DNA of 64,000 bases from an uncultured Roseburia sp. (lineage in GTDB: Bacteria > Bacillota > Clostridia > Lachnospirales > Lachnospiraceae), in NCBI GenBank assembly GCA_947062675.1, contig CAMSQM010000013.1, positions 1-64,000 of the forward strand, in the 5' to 3' direction. How positions within the stretch are numbered: the stretch's first letter is position 1; every line of letters begins with the position of its first letter. The notes under the pieces are model-generated. The model did not search any database. It was given only the letters and a program-made list of their open reading frames with translations, and was not told where the DNA came from. Of the stretch, positions 40,502 through 50,799 are shown piece after piece. A program made the translations under genes and the position numbers.

Positions 40502-42172
40502 TCAGAAAAGTCCGGTAATCATACCGTCGTCATTTACGTCAATCCCATATGCCGCCGGGCTCTTCGAGAGTCCCGGCATCGTCGTAATCGCCCCCGTCAC
40601 CGCAACGATAAACTCCGCGCCCGCCGATACGTAGACCTCGCGGACATTTATCGTAAAACCGGTGGGACGCCCCAGTTTCGTCTGATCATCAGACAGGGAA
40701 TACTGCGTTTTGGCAATACAGACCGGAAATGAGGACATTCCCATCCCCGCGATCTTCTTCAGTTCACGCGCGGCAGCCGCGGAATACGTCACCCCGTCCG
40801 CCCCGTAGATCTCCCTGGCAACCGTCCCGATCTTTTCCTCCGGTGTCAGCTCATCCGGATAAAGCGGTGCAAAGTGGCTCTCTTTTGTCTCTATCGTCGC
40901 GAGAACCTTTCCGGCAAGCGCAACTCCACCCTCGCCGCCCTTCTCCCAGACCTCGGAGATGGCAAATTCGCATCCGCGCTGCCGGCAGAACTGCTCGACA
41001 TATTCTGTCTCCGCCTGTGTGTCCGACTCAAATGAATTGAGCGTTACAACAACCGGAACTCCGTATTTCTGCAGATTCCCGATATGTTTTTCCAGATTTA
41101 CAATCCCTGCCTTAAGAGCTGTCAGATTCTCCGCGGACAGTTCCGCCTTCGGAACTCCTCCGTTATATTTTAACGCGCGGATCGTCGCAACCAGCACGAC
41201 AGCGTCCGGAGCGAGCCCTGCTTTCCGGCATTTGATATCGAAAAACTTCTCGGCTCCCAGATCCGCTCCGAATCCTGCCTCCGTAATCACATAGTCCGCA
41301 AGCTTTAACGCCGTTTTCGTCGCGCGTACACTGTTGCAGCCGTGCGCAATATTTGCAAACGGGCCGCCGTGCACAATCACAGGCGTATGTTCCAGCGTCT
41401 GAATCAGGTTCGGCTTCATCGCGTCGCGCAGCAGCGCGGCCATCGCCCCGGTTGCCTGCAGATCGTCTGCCGTGACAGGCTCGCCGTCAAAATTATATGC
41501 AGCTATAATTTTTCCAAGACGTCTCTTAAGATCATGCATGTCATCCGCCAGACACAGAATCGCCATAATCTCGGACGCGACCGTAATCACAAAATGATCC
41601 TCCCGCACCATGCCGTCCATCTTATTACCGAGGCCGACGACAATATTGCGCAGTACCCGGTCATTCATATCCATGCACCGCTTCCAGACAATCTGACGCG
41701 GATCGATCCTGAGACTGTTTCCCTGCTGGATATGATTATCCAGCAGCGCAGCGAGAAGATTGTTCGCGGATGTGATCGCGTGAAAATCCCCCGTAAAATG
41801 CAGGTTGAGATCCTCCATCGGCACAACCTGTGCGTACCCCCCTCCCGCGGCGCCGCCTTTGATGCCAAAACACGGGCCGAGCGATGGCTCGCGGAGCACC
41901 GTCACAGCTTTTTTTCCCAGCTTTCCGAACGCCTCTCCAAGGCCCACGCTCGTCGTCGTCTTTCCCTCCCCCGCCGGAGTCGGGTTGATGGCCGTGACGA
42001 GAATCAGCTTCCCGTCCCGGTTGTTTTTCACGCGCTCCGACAGTTCGTCCGACAGCTTCGCTTTGTACTTTCCGTACAGTTCCAGCTCCTCCTCACGGAT
42101 ATCCAGCTGCTCTGCCACCCTGCCGATATGGAGCAGGTCTGCTTCCTGTGCAATTTCGATATCACTCTTCAT
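40502..42172 (-). CDS. fhs: Formate-tetrahydrofolate ligase
   Basis: Activates formate onto THF with ATP. 556 aa, P-loop [15 protein letters not shown] (about 65-79), [22 protein letters not shown] and [25 protein letters not shown] are standard. It supplies 10-formyl-THF for purines and may feed an acetogenic-type route if the other genes are present; they are not in this window. ftsK lies upstream, separated by 133 bases containing a GAGTCTG/CAGACTC hairpin of unknown purpose. Confidence 0.97.
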   Translation of the reverse strand: MKSDIEIAQEADLLHIGRVAEQLDIREEELELYGKYKAKLSDELSERVKNNRDGKLILVTAINPTPAGEGKTTTSVGLGEAFGKLGKKAVTVLREPSLGPCFGIKGGAAGGGYAQVVPMEDLNLHFTGDFHAITSANNLLAALLDNHIQQGNSLRIDPRQIVWKRCMDMNDRVLRNIVVGLGNKMDGMVREDHFVITVASEIMAILCLADDMHDLKRRLGKIIAAYNFDGEPVTADDLQATGAMAALLRDAMKPNLIQTLEHTPVIVHGGPFANIAHGCNSVRATKTALKLADYVITEAGFGADLGAEKFFDIKCRKAGLAPDAVVLVATIRALKYNGGVPKAELSAENLTALKAGIVNLEKHIGNLQKYGVPVVVTLNSFESDTQAETEYVEQFCRQRGCEFAISEVWEKGGEGGVALAGKVLATIETKESHFAPLYPDELTPEEKIGTVAREIYGADGVTYSAAAARELKKIAGMGMSSFPVCIAKTQYSLSDDQTKLGRPTGFTINVREVYVSAGAEFIVAVTGAITTMPGLSKSPAAYGIDVNDDGMITGLF

Positions 42173-42305
42173 CGTTCTCCCTCATTTCTGCACTGCTTTT
42201 TGTGCAAAGTCTTTCAGACTTACAGAGTCTGCGGATGCAGTGCGGACACAGACTCCGGATTGCAATCCCTGTTTTTCATACCATATCTGCGCAGTTCTAT
42301 CTGCG

Positions 42306-45300
42306 TTACAGATACTCTTCCATGTATTGTTCAAACTGTTCCGGCGTCATCAGTATCCGTCTCGGCTTTGTGCCTTCCTCCGGCCCGACAATCCCCGCCT
42401 CCTCAAGCTGATCCATAATTCTGGCAGCCCGGTTGAATCCGATTTTAAAATAACGCTGCAGCATTCCAATCGACCCTTTCTCCTTATCCATCAGCAGCTT
42501 TGCCGCCTCCGCAAAATAGGAATCCCTGGAATCGCCTCCTCCCGCAGCACCGGAATCGATGCTGGTTGTGGTGTTTGCAGAGTCACAGGCCCTGATCTTC
42601 TCTTCCATATCCGCATTGTAACTGCCGGCGCTGTTATGTTCCCTGATAAACCCTGCGACATCCGACACTTCCCTGTCCGAGACAAACGCGCCCTGGACAC
42701 GGACAGGCTTCGGAACACCCTGCGGGTGGAAAAGCATATCGCCCTTCCCGAGAAGCTTTTCCGCGCCGTTCATATCGAGAATCGTGCGCGAATCGATGCC
42801 CGACGTCACGGCAAACGCGATACGGCTCGGCATATTCGCCTTGATCAGGCCGGTGATCACGTTGACGGAAGGACGCTGCGTCGCGATAATCAGATGGATT
42901 CCGCAGGCGCGCGCCAGCTGCGCCAGCCGGCAGATGGACTCCTCCACATCTTTTGCGGCGACCATCATAAGATCCGCGAGCTCGTCGACGATAATCACAA
43001 TCTGCGGCAGTTTCTCAGGCTTCGGATCTCCGTCTATGTCCGGCAGCGCATCAATTTTTGCATTGTATCCCTTTAAATCGCGCACTCCGGCCGCCGCGAA
43101 CTTCTGGTAGCGGTCATCCATCTCGGCGACCGCCCAGCGCAGGGCTCCCGCCGCCTTCTGCGGATCTGTCACAACCGGGATCATCAGATGCGGAATTCCA
43201 TTATAAATACTCAGCTCGACCACTTTCGGGTCCACCATAATCAGGCGGACGTCTTTCGGATCAGCCTTGTAGAGAATACTCATGACAATCGTATTGATAC
43301 ACACCGATTTTCCCGATCCTGTGGAACCGGCGATCAGAAGATGGGGCATTTTCGCGATATCCGACACGACCACCCTGCCCGCGATATCTTTGCCGACACA
43401 AAACGAGATCCTCGATGCGTGCGCCTGAAACTCCTCCGACTCCGCCAGCTCCCGGAACGATACCATGACGTTTTCCCGGTTTGGCACCTCGATGCCCACA
43501 GCGGCTTTTCCCGGAATCGGCGCCTCGATACGGATGTCGGTGGCCGCCAGATTCAGCTTGATATCATCCGCCAGATTCACGATTTTACTGACCTTAACTC
43601 CCATCTCCGGCTGCAGCTCATACCGCGTCACCGCCGGCCCACAGCTGATATTGGTCAGCGTGACGCTGACGCCGAAATTTTTAAGCGTCTGCTGCAGCTT
43701 CATCGCGGTCTCCTGCAGATACTGTCTGGAATCGCCGGCTTTTTTTTCGGAACGCTTCAGCAGTTCCAGCGGCGGAAAGACATATGGTTTCGGCGGCGCG
43801 TCTCCGCCGGCCCCGGGCATCTCCTGCGGCCGGTCTGTTGCCCCGCCGGCCCCGGACGACCGGCCGGGCAGGGTATCGCGCCGGCACTCCTTTGCCTGTG
43901 TCTCTTCCTGTCCATTCGTCTGTTCCCGCACAGCTTCCTGCCATAAGCCTCCGGCCGCTTCCTCCACGGAGCCCTCCGGCACGGCCAGCTGTTCTGCCAC
44001 GCCCTCCTCCATATTCCACGCGGAAGCACGCTTATCGCCTTCATCCGCAGCATCCTCCGGCGCGTACAGCTCTGCGCATCCCTCCGCAGTCTCCTCCGGC
44101 GCGTACAGCTCTGCGCATCCCTCCGGCGCGGGCAGCTCTGCGTATCCCTCCGCAGTCTCCTCCGGCGTGAGCGGCTCTGCGCATCTCTCCTCCGGCGCGG
44201 GCAGCTCTGCGTATCCCTCCGCCGGACCGGAATTCTCTGCGGCACGCTGCTGCCGGGCCTCCCCGCCCAGTGCGGACAGCGGCACATGTTCTGTCAACCC
44301 GTTCGCCGAAACGGACACCGTAAAGCCGGCAGGCTGCCCGCTCTCTTCCCCGGACGGCAGATCCGCCAGGCCCGGCTGCGGCGGAAACGGATATTCCACA
44401 GGCTTTATCTGACGCACCGTCTGCGCGCGCTCTGCCTGCGGCATATACTCCGCGCGGCTCCTGCTCTTATGTACTTTTCCGATCTCCGTGATACTCCCCG
44501 CCGTCAGTTTCACGCGCTTCTCTTCCCTGACTTCCGGTATATCCAGAAACTGTTCCATATTAATCTCGCTGATCTCATCTGACCGGTACGTCTCACACGG
44601 CGCAGACGGTGCGGCGCTTTGCTCCGGCAGAATGCGGGTATCCATCGCCACCCCTGAGACCTTGCGGTCCATCCTGCGCAGACTCTGCTCCTCCCTGCGC
44701 TGTTCCCGCTCCTCCCTGCGCTGCATGGCGCGCTCGCGGTGGCGCTCATTCGTGACCTTTGCGGACTCATAGACCTTTTTTCCGCCCTTCTGCATTCCCT
44801 TCAGGGCGGAGCGCTCCGTGATCAGCACAAGTGAAATTATCAGAACAACGATATCAATGACATATGCACCGATCACCCCGAAACTGCGGCTGCACAGCCA
44901 CGCCAGGGCACCCCCGATCATACCGCCGCCCAGCTTATTTTCAAACCCGTATTCAAACGCCGCAACTGCCGCGTCAGCTTCCTTTCCGCTGCGGAGCAGT
45001 TCAAAAAACATACACAGAAACACGACCAGAAGCACCGAGGCCACCAGTTTGACCACGGCGATCCGGTTCCCGTGATTTGCCACCGCAAAAAAAGTTCCGA
45101 TCAGCAGAGCCGCCGGAAACACATATGCAATCAGACCAAATACCCCGAAAAAGAACCGGCTGACCGCATTTCCGACCGCCCCCCCAATTCCAAAATTACT
45201 GAGAAACAAAAGAAGGGAGACCGCCACGATAATCCAGAGAATCACTTCCCTTGTAAAGGAATCCTCCTGCCCGGCGGCTGCCGCTCCTTTATGCCCGGCG

Positions 45301-45362
45301 CCCTCTCTCTTCCCCGTCTGCGCCTTTTTCGTGCCGGATGCACGCTTCTTCCCTGTTGCCAA
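42306..45362 (-). CDS. DNA translocase FtsK/SpoIIIE
   Basis: Septal DNA pump moving chromosome during division or sporulation. Layout: basic N-terminus, FtsK-4TM membrane helices (about 35-185), Pro/Glu/Ala-rich linker (about 190-530) with degenerate EGCAELYAPEETA repeats, then the FtsK alpha and beta motor (HLLIAGSTGSGKSVCINTIV at about 680; PSVNVITGLIKANMPSRIAFAV) and a gamma winged helix (GSIGMLQRYFKIGFNRAARIMDQL, about 945-970). At 1018 aa it is longer than SpoIIIE (about 790), mainly through the linker. SpoIIIE versus FtsK cannot be decided from sequence alone; tepA upstream resembles the Bacillus tepA-spoIIIE order. Confidence 0.95.
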   Translation of the reverse strand: MATGKKRASGTKKAQTGKREGAGHKGAAAAGQEDSFTREVILWIIVAVSLLLFLSNFGIGGAVGNAVSRFFFGVFGLIAYVFPAALLIGTFFAVANHGNRIAVVKLVASVLLVVFLCMFFELLRSGKEADAAVAAFEYGFENKLGGGMIGGALAWLCSRSFGVIGAYVIDIVVLIISLVLITERSALKGMQKGGKKVYESAKVTNERHRERAMQRREEREQRREEQSLRRMDRKVSGVAMDTRILPEQSAAPSAPCETYRSDEISEINMEQFLDIPEVREEKRVKLTAGSITEIGKVHKSRSRAEYMPQAERAQTVRQIKPVEYPFPPQPGLADLPSGEESGQPAGFTVSVSANGLTEHVPLSALGGEARQQRAAENSGPAEGYAELPAPEERCAEPLTPEETAEGYAELPAPEGCAELYAPEETAEGCAELYAPEDAADEGDKRASAWNMEEGVAEQLAVPEGSVEEAAGGLWQEAVREQTNGQEETQAKECRRDTLPGRSSGAGGATDRPQEMPGAGGDAPPKPYVFPPLELLKRSEKKAGDSRQYLQETAMKLQQTLKNFGVSVTLTNISCGPAVTRYELQPEMGVKVSKIVNLADDIKLNLAATDIRIEAPIPGKAAVGIEVPNRENVMVSFRELAESEEFQAHASRISFCVGKDIAGRVVVSDIAKMPHLLIAGSTGSGKSVCINTIVMSILYKADPKDVRLIMVDPKVVELSIYNGIPHLMIPVVTDPQKAAGALRWAVAEMDDRYQKFAAAGVRDLKGYNAKIDALPDIDGDPKPEKLPQIVIIVDELADLMMVAAKDVEESICRLAQLARACGIHLIIATQRPSVNVITGLIKANMPSRIAFAVTSGIDSRTILDMNGAEKLLGKGDMLFHPQGVPKPVRVQGAFVSDREVSDVAGFIREHNSAGSYNADMEEKIRACDSANTTTSIDSGAAGGGDSRDSYFAEAAKLLMDKEKGSIGMLQRYFKIGFNRAARIMDQLEEAGIVGPEEGTKPRRILMTPEQFEQYMEEYL
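44050..44222 (-). repeat. Imperfect coding repeats in the ftsK linker
   Basis: About five degenerate copies of a 33-54 base unit that encodes EGYAELPAPEE- and EGCAELYAPEETA-like segments, in frame with ftsK. Confidence 0.7.
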
Positions 45363-45388
45363 TTTGTAACCTCCAGACCAGTATACGG

Positions 45389-46276
45389 TTATGCCAGATA
45401 AAAGTAACCGCCGATGGAAACCGCCCCCGCAATCAGGCAGTACACCGCAAAAATAGTAAACTTTTTCCTGCGGACAATAACGAGCATCGTCTTGATACAG
45501 ACATACCCGACTCCCCCCGCAGTCAGCATTCCGATTATGTAATAAAGAATCTCCATTCCGCCGATTTTTACACCCCCGGCTCCGATCACGTCTTTAAGCT
45601 CCAGAACCAGCGCGCCCAGAATCGCCGGAATTGACATGATAAAAGAATATTTCACCGCAAAATTCCGGTTAAAACCGCTGACCAGACAGGCCGTGATCGT
45701 GGTCCCGGAACGTGAAAGTCCCGGGAGCGTCGCGATCCCCTGTGCTATTCCGATCCCGAACGCATTCGTATAAGAGACATGCTTCGGAAACTTCTCCCCG
45801 TCTTTCAGATGATCCGCCGTAAAAAGGAGCACCGCCGTCACGATCAGACAGATCCCCGGGACAATCAGAACCTCCGCCGCCCTGCTCACCGCGTCTTTTC
45901 CGGCAATCCCGATGATCCCTGTGGGAATCGTTGACACAATAATCAGCATCACAAATTTGCGGTATGAACTGCTGATCACCCTGATGTAGGATTCCTCCTC
46001 TTTCCGGATCGTTTTCCGGAAAAATATCGCAATGTTGGCAAACGAATCGCGGAGAATGCAGCAGCCCTCCACGATAAGCTTCCAGAGATCCCGGTAATAT
46101 ACAATACAGATCGCAATCAGCGTCCCCACATGCAACAGCACATCGAACAGAATCCCCGTATCCGTCTCCACTTTAAACAGTATCTTAAAAAGCGCCAGAT
46201 GGCCGGAACTGCTGACAGGCAGAAATTCTGTCAGCCCCTGAATCAGCCCCATTAAAATAGCCTGCAGTAATGTCAT
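45389..46276 (-). CDS. uppP: Undecaprenyl-diphosphatase UppP/BacA
   Basis: Recycles undecaprenyl-pyrophosphate to the carrier form for peptidoglycan and other wall polymers. About 295 aa with 7-8 helices. LIQGLTEFLPVSSSGHLAL (about 10-28) is the catalytic BacA-type motif, and GIAQGIATLPGLSRSGTTITAC the second. The ATG at 46276 after AAAGGAGGCGGCT is the right start; the track adds nine residues. Some members give bacitracin tolerance when overexpressed. ftsK follows 26 bases downstream. Confidence 0.96.
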   Translation of the reverse strand: MTLLQAILMGLIQGLTEFLPVSSSGHLALFKILFKVETDTGILFDVLLHVGTLIAICIVYYRDLWKLIVEGCCILRDSFANIAIFFRKTIRKEEESYIRVISSSYRKFVMLIIVSTIPTGIIGIAGKDAVSRAAEVLIVPGICLIVTAVLLFTADHLKDGEKFPKHVSYTNAFGIGIAQGIATLPGLSRSGTTITACLVSGFNRNFAVKYSFIMSIPAILGALVLELKDVIGAGGVKIGGMEILYYIIGMLTAGGVGYVCIKTMLVIVRRKKFTIFAVYCLIAGAVSIGGYFYLA

Positions 46277-46352
46277 AGCCGCCTCCTTTATCCTCCCCCG
46301 CATTCCCGCTTACATAATATGACAGCTGCACGGGGTTTTGCATACATATCCG

Positions 46353-46381
46353 ATTTTACCATATCCTGGGCGGATTGTCAT
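46353..46381 (-). promoter_or_regulatory. Probable promoter of uppP
   Basis: Minus strand ATGACA, 17 bases, TAAAAT, about 75 bases before the uppP start. Confidence 0.6.
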
Positions 46382-46416
46382 TAAAAGGATTTCTTAAATC
46401 TTTGTTACAGGAAAAA

Positions 46417-47103
46417 TCAGGACTCCTTCCCTTTTTTGTGCGCGTCGATCAGACTGTGCAGCTTCAGGAACGCCCTGTCAATTCCTCCCACCTCATCTAT
46501 CATTTTTTCCTCCACGGCCTCCGCTCCCACGAGAATCGTCCCAAGGTCTTTGGTCAGCATCCCCGTGTTCATCATCAGTTCCTCCAGCCTCTCTTCTTTT
46601 GCTCCGCAGTGCGTACTGACAAATTTGAGAATCCTGTTCTGCATCTGTTTAAAATAATCATAGGTCGGCTGTGCGCCGATCACCGTCCCGCTCATGCGCA
46701 CCGGATGAATCACCATCGTTCCGGACGGGACGATAAACGAATAATCCGTGGAAACCGCGAGCGGCACCCCGATCGAGTGGCTTCCGCCGAGCACAAGGGA
46801 AACGCTCGGCTTGCTGATTGATGAGACCATCTCCGCAATCGCCAGACCGCTCTCCACGTCTCCCCCGACTGTATTTAAGAGCAGCAGCAGGCCGTCCACA
46901 TCCATATTGTCTTCAATTTCTGCCAGTTTTGGCAGAACATGCTCATATTTCGTTGTCTTTGTCGTCGCGGGCAGACAGTCATGTCCCTCAATTTCCCCGA
47001 TAATTGTCAGCATATAGATCTTATTATTTTCCCGGTTATTTTTCAGCTCCAGTTCGCCGTATTCCCGGATCTGCTCGTTTTTCTTTTCCGCATTGTCCGC
47101 CAT
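46417..47103 (-). CDS. tepA: ClpP-like serine protease TepA (YmfB type)
   Basis: Crotonase/ClpP-fold protein of 228 aa. NTVGGDVESGLAIAEMV, then LVLGGSHSIGVPLAV (nucleophile Ser in the GGSHSIG turn) and TMVIHPVRMSG (His) fit. It is like B. subtilis TepA, reported to affect protein export and SASP degradation. GAGGGAAGCTT precedes the ATG. Order tepA, uppP, ftsK resembles the Bacillus tepA-spoIIIE neighbourhood. Confidence 0.9.
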   Translation of the reverse strand: MADNAEKKNEQIREYGELELKNNRENNKIYMLTIIGEIEGHDCLPATTKTTKYEHVLPKLAEIEDNMDVDGLLLLLNTVGGDVESGLAIAEMVSSISKPSVSLVLGGSHSIGVPLAVSTDYSFIVPSGTMVIHPVRMSGTVIGAQPTYDYFKQMQNRILKFVSTHCGAKEERLEELMMNTGMLTKDLGTILVGAEAVEEKMIDEVGGIDRAFLKLHSLIDAHKKGKES

Positions 47104-47256
47104 AAGCTTCCCTCACTTTCTCATTTTATACATTCTTCCATCCCGCGTCCGGCAGCCGTCGTACCTGCACTTTTCCGGCAAAAAGAACGGATGCCATTTC
47201 CGGCACCCTCTCATAAATATCTGCAATATAAAACGGAATTATACACACTGCGAAAA

Positions 47257-47285
47257 TTGACATTTCCCCCGCTTTCATTTATTCT
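47257..47285 (+). promoter_or_regulatory. Sigma-A promoter of apbE
   Basis: TTGACA, 17 bases, TATTCT, about 45 bases before the apbE ATG. Confidence 0.7.
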
Positions 47286-47331
47286 TTAAAGAAACATACC
47301 ACACACCAGACACCAGGAAAGGAGCTGTCAC

Positions 47332-48387
47332 ATGAAAGCCGTCCGCCCTGCCGGAAGAAAAATAAACCTCATATCCATACTGCTCCTCTCAGCCCTCGCT
47401 GCCTGCAGTCCCGCACAGGACGAATCCACATCCGCATCGGGCTTTTACTTCAATACCGTCATTCAGATTACCGTCTATGATCCTGTCCCAAAACAGATCC
47501 TCGACGACTGTTTTGCGCTCGCCAGCCGGTATGAAAATCTCTTTTCCAGCACAATCCCCGACAGCGATATTTCCAGAATCAACGCTGCGGGCGGGCAGCC
47601 GGTGACCGTCGATGAGGAGACGGCGGAACTTCTGTCAGCGGGGATCGCCTACGGAGATTTAAGCGGCGGAAAATTTGACATCACCATCGGCAGGCTGTCC
47701 GGTCTCTGGGATATTTCCACCAGGTCACTGCTGGAAGAGACTGATTCTTCCATGGTACCCTCAGACCCGGAAATCCGCGACGCACTCGCCACCGTGGACT
47801 ACCGCAATATCCGGATTGAGGGAAATGAGGTCACACTTTTAAATCCGGACGCCTCAATTGATGCCGGCGGACTCGCAAAAGGATATATTGCTGATAAAAT
47901 GAAAGCATTTTTAAATGAAAACGGTGTGACCCGCGGCTTTATCAACCTCGGCGGCAATGTGCTCGTCCTGGGACCAAAGGCAGGCGGAAAGGGAACGGAC
48001 GGTGACAACCGCTATACCATCGGCATCCGGAAACCGTTTGCCCCGGACGGCGCACCTGTGGCGGCGGTAAAAGTCATGGATGAAACTGTCGTATCCTCCG
48101 GCGTGTACGAGCGCTGTTTTGAGGCGGACGGCGTCCTGTACCATCATATCCTGGACACAGCAACCGGCCGGCCGTATGATAACGGACTGCTCGGCGTAAC
48201 CGTGATCACGGAACACTCCCTGGACGGCGACGCTCTTTCCACCATCTGCTTCTCTCTCGGGCTCACTGAGGGGATGGAGCTGATTGAGCGGACCAGCGGC
48301 GCAGAGGCGGTATTTATCACAGATGACGGCCGGCTTCACAAAAGCTCCGGCATCGGGTCACAAATTCCGTTCACGGATGCCGTCTGA
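47332..48387 (+). CDS. apbE: FAD:protein FMN transferase ApbE (lipoprotein)
   Basis: Covalently attaches FMN to Thr/Ser of flavoproteins such as RnfG/RnfD or NqrB/C on the outside face. 351 aa; lipobox LAAC (about 23-26), SRYENLFSSTIPDSDISRIN (substrate region), SIDAGGLAKGYIADKM (Mg/FAD region) and GRPYDNGLLGVTVI near the C-terminus. AGGAAAGGAGCTGTCAC precedes the ATG. No flavoprotein partner (Rnf, Nqr) is in the window. It stands alone between divergent tepA and the chemoreceptor. Confidence 0.95.
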   Translation: MKAVRPAGRKINLISILLLSALAACSPAQDESTSASGFYFNTVIQITVYDPVPKQILDDCFALASRYENLFSSTIPDSDISRINAAGGQPVTVDEETAELLSAGIAYGDLSGGKFDITIGRLSGLWDISTRSLLEETDSSMVPSDPEIRDALATVDYRNIRIEGNEVTLLNPDASIDAGGLAKGYIADKMKAFLNENGVTRGFINLGGNVLVLGPKAGGKGTDGDNRYTIGIRKPFAPDGAPVAAVKVMDETVVSSGVYERCFEADGVLYHHILDTATGRPYDNGLLGVTVITEHSLDGDALSTICFSLGLTEGMELIERTSGAEAVFITDDGRLHKSSGIGSQIPFTDAV

Positions 48388-48400
48388 CAGGGATTGCGCA

Positions 48401-48429
48401 TTGACAGCGGCCCTCTGAAATGTTATGCT
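48401..48429 (+). promoter_or_regulatory. Sigma-A promoter of the chemoreceptor
   Basis: TTGACA, 17 bases, TATGCT. The ATG is about 190 bases further on, leaving an unusually long leader. Confidence 0.75.
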
Positions 48430-48600
48430 GAATTCAGGTAATTTGTGTCAGCCCGGCTGGTCTGTTACACATCCATCTCCTGAGAATGAACGCCCAAGTG
48501 ATAAGGATGTCTTTTGCCCCCTGCCTGTATTTCACACAGTGCAGCAGCGCGTACGGACCAGTCCGAAGTTACAGCTTTTTACAGTAGCCAGAAAACGGCA
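48430..48600 (+). promoter_or_regulatory. Structured leader of the chemoreceptor mRNA (unknown)
   Basis: TGTGTCAGCC (48444-48453) can pair with GGCTG (48455-48459) and ACACA (48467-48471), giving an interrupted hairpin. ACATCC (48469-48474) can instead pair with GGATGT (48505-48510), so two exclusive folds are possible. It matches no riboswitch class I know, including the c-di-GMP types. Evidence is weak. Confidence 0.3.
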
Positions 48601-48621
48601 AAAGAAAACAGGAGACGGAAC

Positions 48622-50646
48622 ATGAAAAAAACAGCAAAACAGATTTCCACAGCCGCAGAAGCGGAAAAGAAACAGCACCGTGACCAGACCCTGCAGAAAC
48701 ATCTGGTTTCGCAGGTTACGCGTCTGTTTCTGATCTTAGTAATCGCACTTATCATTGTATCGGGAGTGTTTATGTACTTCAGTAATATGAACACGCTCCA
48801 TGAGATGGCAGGTGTGGCGTTAAACTCCACATCCTCCGCGGTTGAACAGACACTGCACACGCTGGAGGTCAATGCAATGAACGTAGCCGCTCTGGAAACG
48901 ATCCGGGATCCCGGGGCGTCCAGGGAGGAAAAGCTGAATGCAATGGACGGTGTCCGGTCGCAGAATCACTACGACGAAGTCGGATTCGTGGAATTAGACG
49001 GAAAAGGCTATTCCAACTACGGAGAATTCGATTTTAACGATCAGCTCCATTTCCAGACGGCATCAAAAGGCGAGCTCTTTGTCGGCGAACCAATCATAAA
49101 CCGGCTCAACGGCGATATTATCATTATATCAGGCGCCCCCGTTTACAATGACAGCCAGATTATCGGCACGGTCTATATCGTCGATCTGGTGGCGTCCGTA
49201 AATGAAAAAATCGGAGAGATTACATTTGGCAGAACAGGCCACGCATATATCATAAATAAAGACGGAACCGTGATTTTCCACAAAGACGAGCAGAAAATCG
49301 CGGAACAGTCAAATGCCATTACACAGCACGAAACGGACCGGAAGAACGCCTCGCTGGCAAAGGCGACCCGCAAAATCCTTTCCAGCACAAAAGCCGGTAC
49401 GGTTACCTACTATCAGGGCGGTAAGAGTATGTTTGCGGCATACTGCCCCGTAAAAGGCCACGAGGACTGGCGCCTGATCATCACGGCGCCGAACCGTGAA
49501 TTCGTTTCCATGGTTATCCTTTCGGTAATTGTCAACAGCGCGATCGGTGTCCTTCTTCTGCTTGTCACGATTTCACTGATGAAGCGCCTGATCAGAAACA
49601 TCATCCATCCGGTAGACCTTGTGACAAAACGTCTCGTAAAGCTCGCCCAGGGCGACCTGAAAACACCGGTTGAGGTGATTAATACCGGAGACGAACTCGC
49701 CATTCTTTCCAGCAACCTGGATCACACGATCCAGAGCCTGAACCTGTATATCTCGGATATCACCCGGGTGCTTTCCCAGCTGTCCGACGGCAATCTGGAT
49801 ATACAGACAGAAGCCGGATTTGCGGGAGATTTTGTCAGCTTAAAAGAGTCGATTGATACGATTATCCACTCTCTCAACGAGACCATGACCCAGATGAACA
49901 GCGCCGCGGATCTCGTGGCGGATCACTCGGACGGCACGTCGCAGGGCGCGAAAAATCTGGCAGACAGCACAACCGACCAGGCAAGCGTCCTGGAAGAGCT
50001 GACCGCAAGCATCACGAGCGTTTCATATCAGGTGAAGCTTACGGCGGACAATGCCGTCAGGGCAAACCAGCGTTCCATGGAGACGGAGAAAAACGTCGAG
50101 ATCTGCAATCAGCAGATGCAGTCCATGATCAATGCGATGGCGGAAATCAAGGCCGGTTCATCCAAAATCGGCGATATTATTAAAAATATTGAGGACATCG
50201 CGGAACAGACCAACCTGCTGTCCTTAAATGCGGCGATAGAGGCCGCGCGCGCCGGAGAAGCCGGGAGAGGCTTTTCGGTTGTCGCCGAGGAAGTGCGCAG
50301 CCTTGCTGAGGAAAGTGCAAAAGCTGCCCAGAACACCGCGAAGCTGATTATAAAATCAATCGAAACGGTCGAAAACGGAACCAGTATTGTCAACGAGACG
50401 GCGAAATCTCTCACACAGGTTGTAAACAATACCAGTGAAGTGACCACCATTATCGCGGAGATTGCAGACGCGGCAAGAGAACAGGCATCCGCAATCGAAC
50501 AGATTAATACCGGATTTGAGCAGATGTCTGACGCTGTCTCGACTAATTCCATGACCGCACAGGAAAGCGCATCATCCAGCGAGGAGCTGGCCGCACAGGC
50601 ACAGAATCTGAAAGGGCTGATCAGTCGTTTCTCCCTGAAGAAATAG
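48622..50646 (+). CDS. Methyl-accepting chemotaxis protein
   Basis: A 674-aa chemoreceptor. Two membrane helices (about 28-50 and 300-325) flank an extracellular sensing region resembling a double Cache fold ([36 protein letters not shown]). A HAMP domain (about 330-380) follows, with a second HAMP-like segment ([16 protein letters not shown]), and the signalling hairpin includes [21 protein letters not shown] and [31 protein letters not shown] precedes the ATG at 48622; the track's longer start lies in the leader. Chemotaxis and motility genes are not in the window. Confidence 0.94.
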   Translation: MKKTAKQISTAAEAEKKQHRDQTLQKHLVSQVTRLFLILVIALIIVSGVFMYFSNMNTLHEMAGVALNSTSSAVEQTLHTLEVNAMNVAALETIRDPGASREEKLNAMDGVRSQNHYDEVGFVELDGKGYSNYGEFDFNDQLHFQTASKGELFVGEPIINRLNGDIIIISGAPVYNDSQIIGTVYIVDLVASVNEKIGEITFGRTGHAYIINKDGTVIFHKDEQKIAEQSNAITQHETDRKNASLAKATRKILSSTKAGTVTYYQGGKSMFAAYCPVKGHEDWRLIITAPNREFVSMVILSVIVNSAIGVLLLLVTISLMKRLIRNIIHPVDLVTKRLVKLAQGDLKTPVEVINTGDELAILSSNLDHTIQSLNLYISDITRVLSQLSDGNLDIQTEAGFAGDFVSLKESIDTIIHSLNETMTQMNSAADLVADHSDGTSQGAKNLADSTTDQASVLEELTASITSVSYQVKLTADNAVRANQRSMETEKNVEICNQQMQSMINAMAEIKAGSSKIGDIIKNIEDIAEQTNLLSLNAAIEAARAGEAGRGFSVVAEEVRSLAEESAKAAQNTAKLIIKSIETVENGTSIVNETAKSLTQVVNNTSEVTTIIAEIADAAREQASAIEQINTGFEQMSDAVSTNSMTAQESASSSEELAAQAQNLKGLISRFSLKK

Positions 50647-50688
50647 CGGACAGAATATACATATGATCGCAGGTTTCCGGATATGAAT

Positions 50689-50738
50689 AAAAAAGAGCTT
50701 CAGCTGCAGTTGTACTGCAAGCTGAAGCTCTTTTTTTC
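50689..50738. terminator. Bidirectional terminator (chemoreceptor / AAA ATPase)
   Basis: AAAAAAGAGCTTCAGCTGCAG and CTGCAAGCTGAAGCTCTTTTTTT form a long stem with one bulged base, with A- and T-runs on both sides. Shared by the convergent chemoreceptor (+) and the AAA gene (-). Confidence 0.88.
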
Positions 50739-50799
50739 TCTGTGCGCAGTGCGTCACCACAGGCGTTTTGTATTGTCAGTCGCAGCATCTTAAGGATTC

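Noticed and set aside
44050-44222. CRISPR-like repeated array
   Set aside because: The repeats are degenerate, in frame with ftsK and without unique spacers of constant size; no cas gene is in the window.
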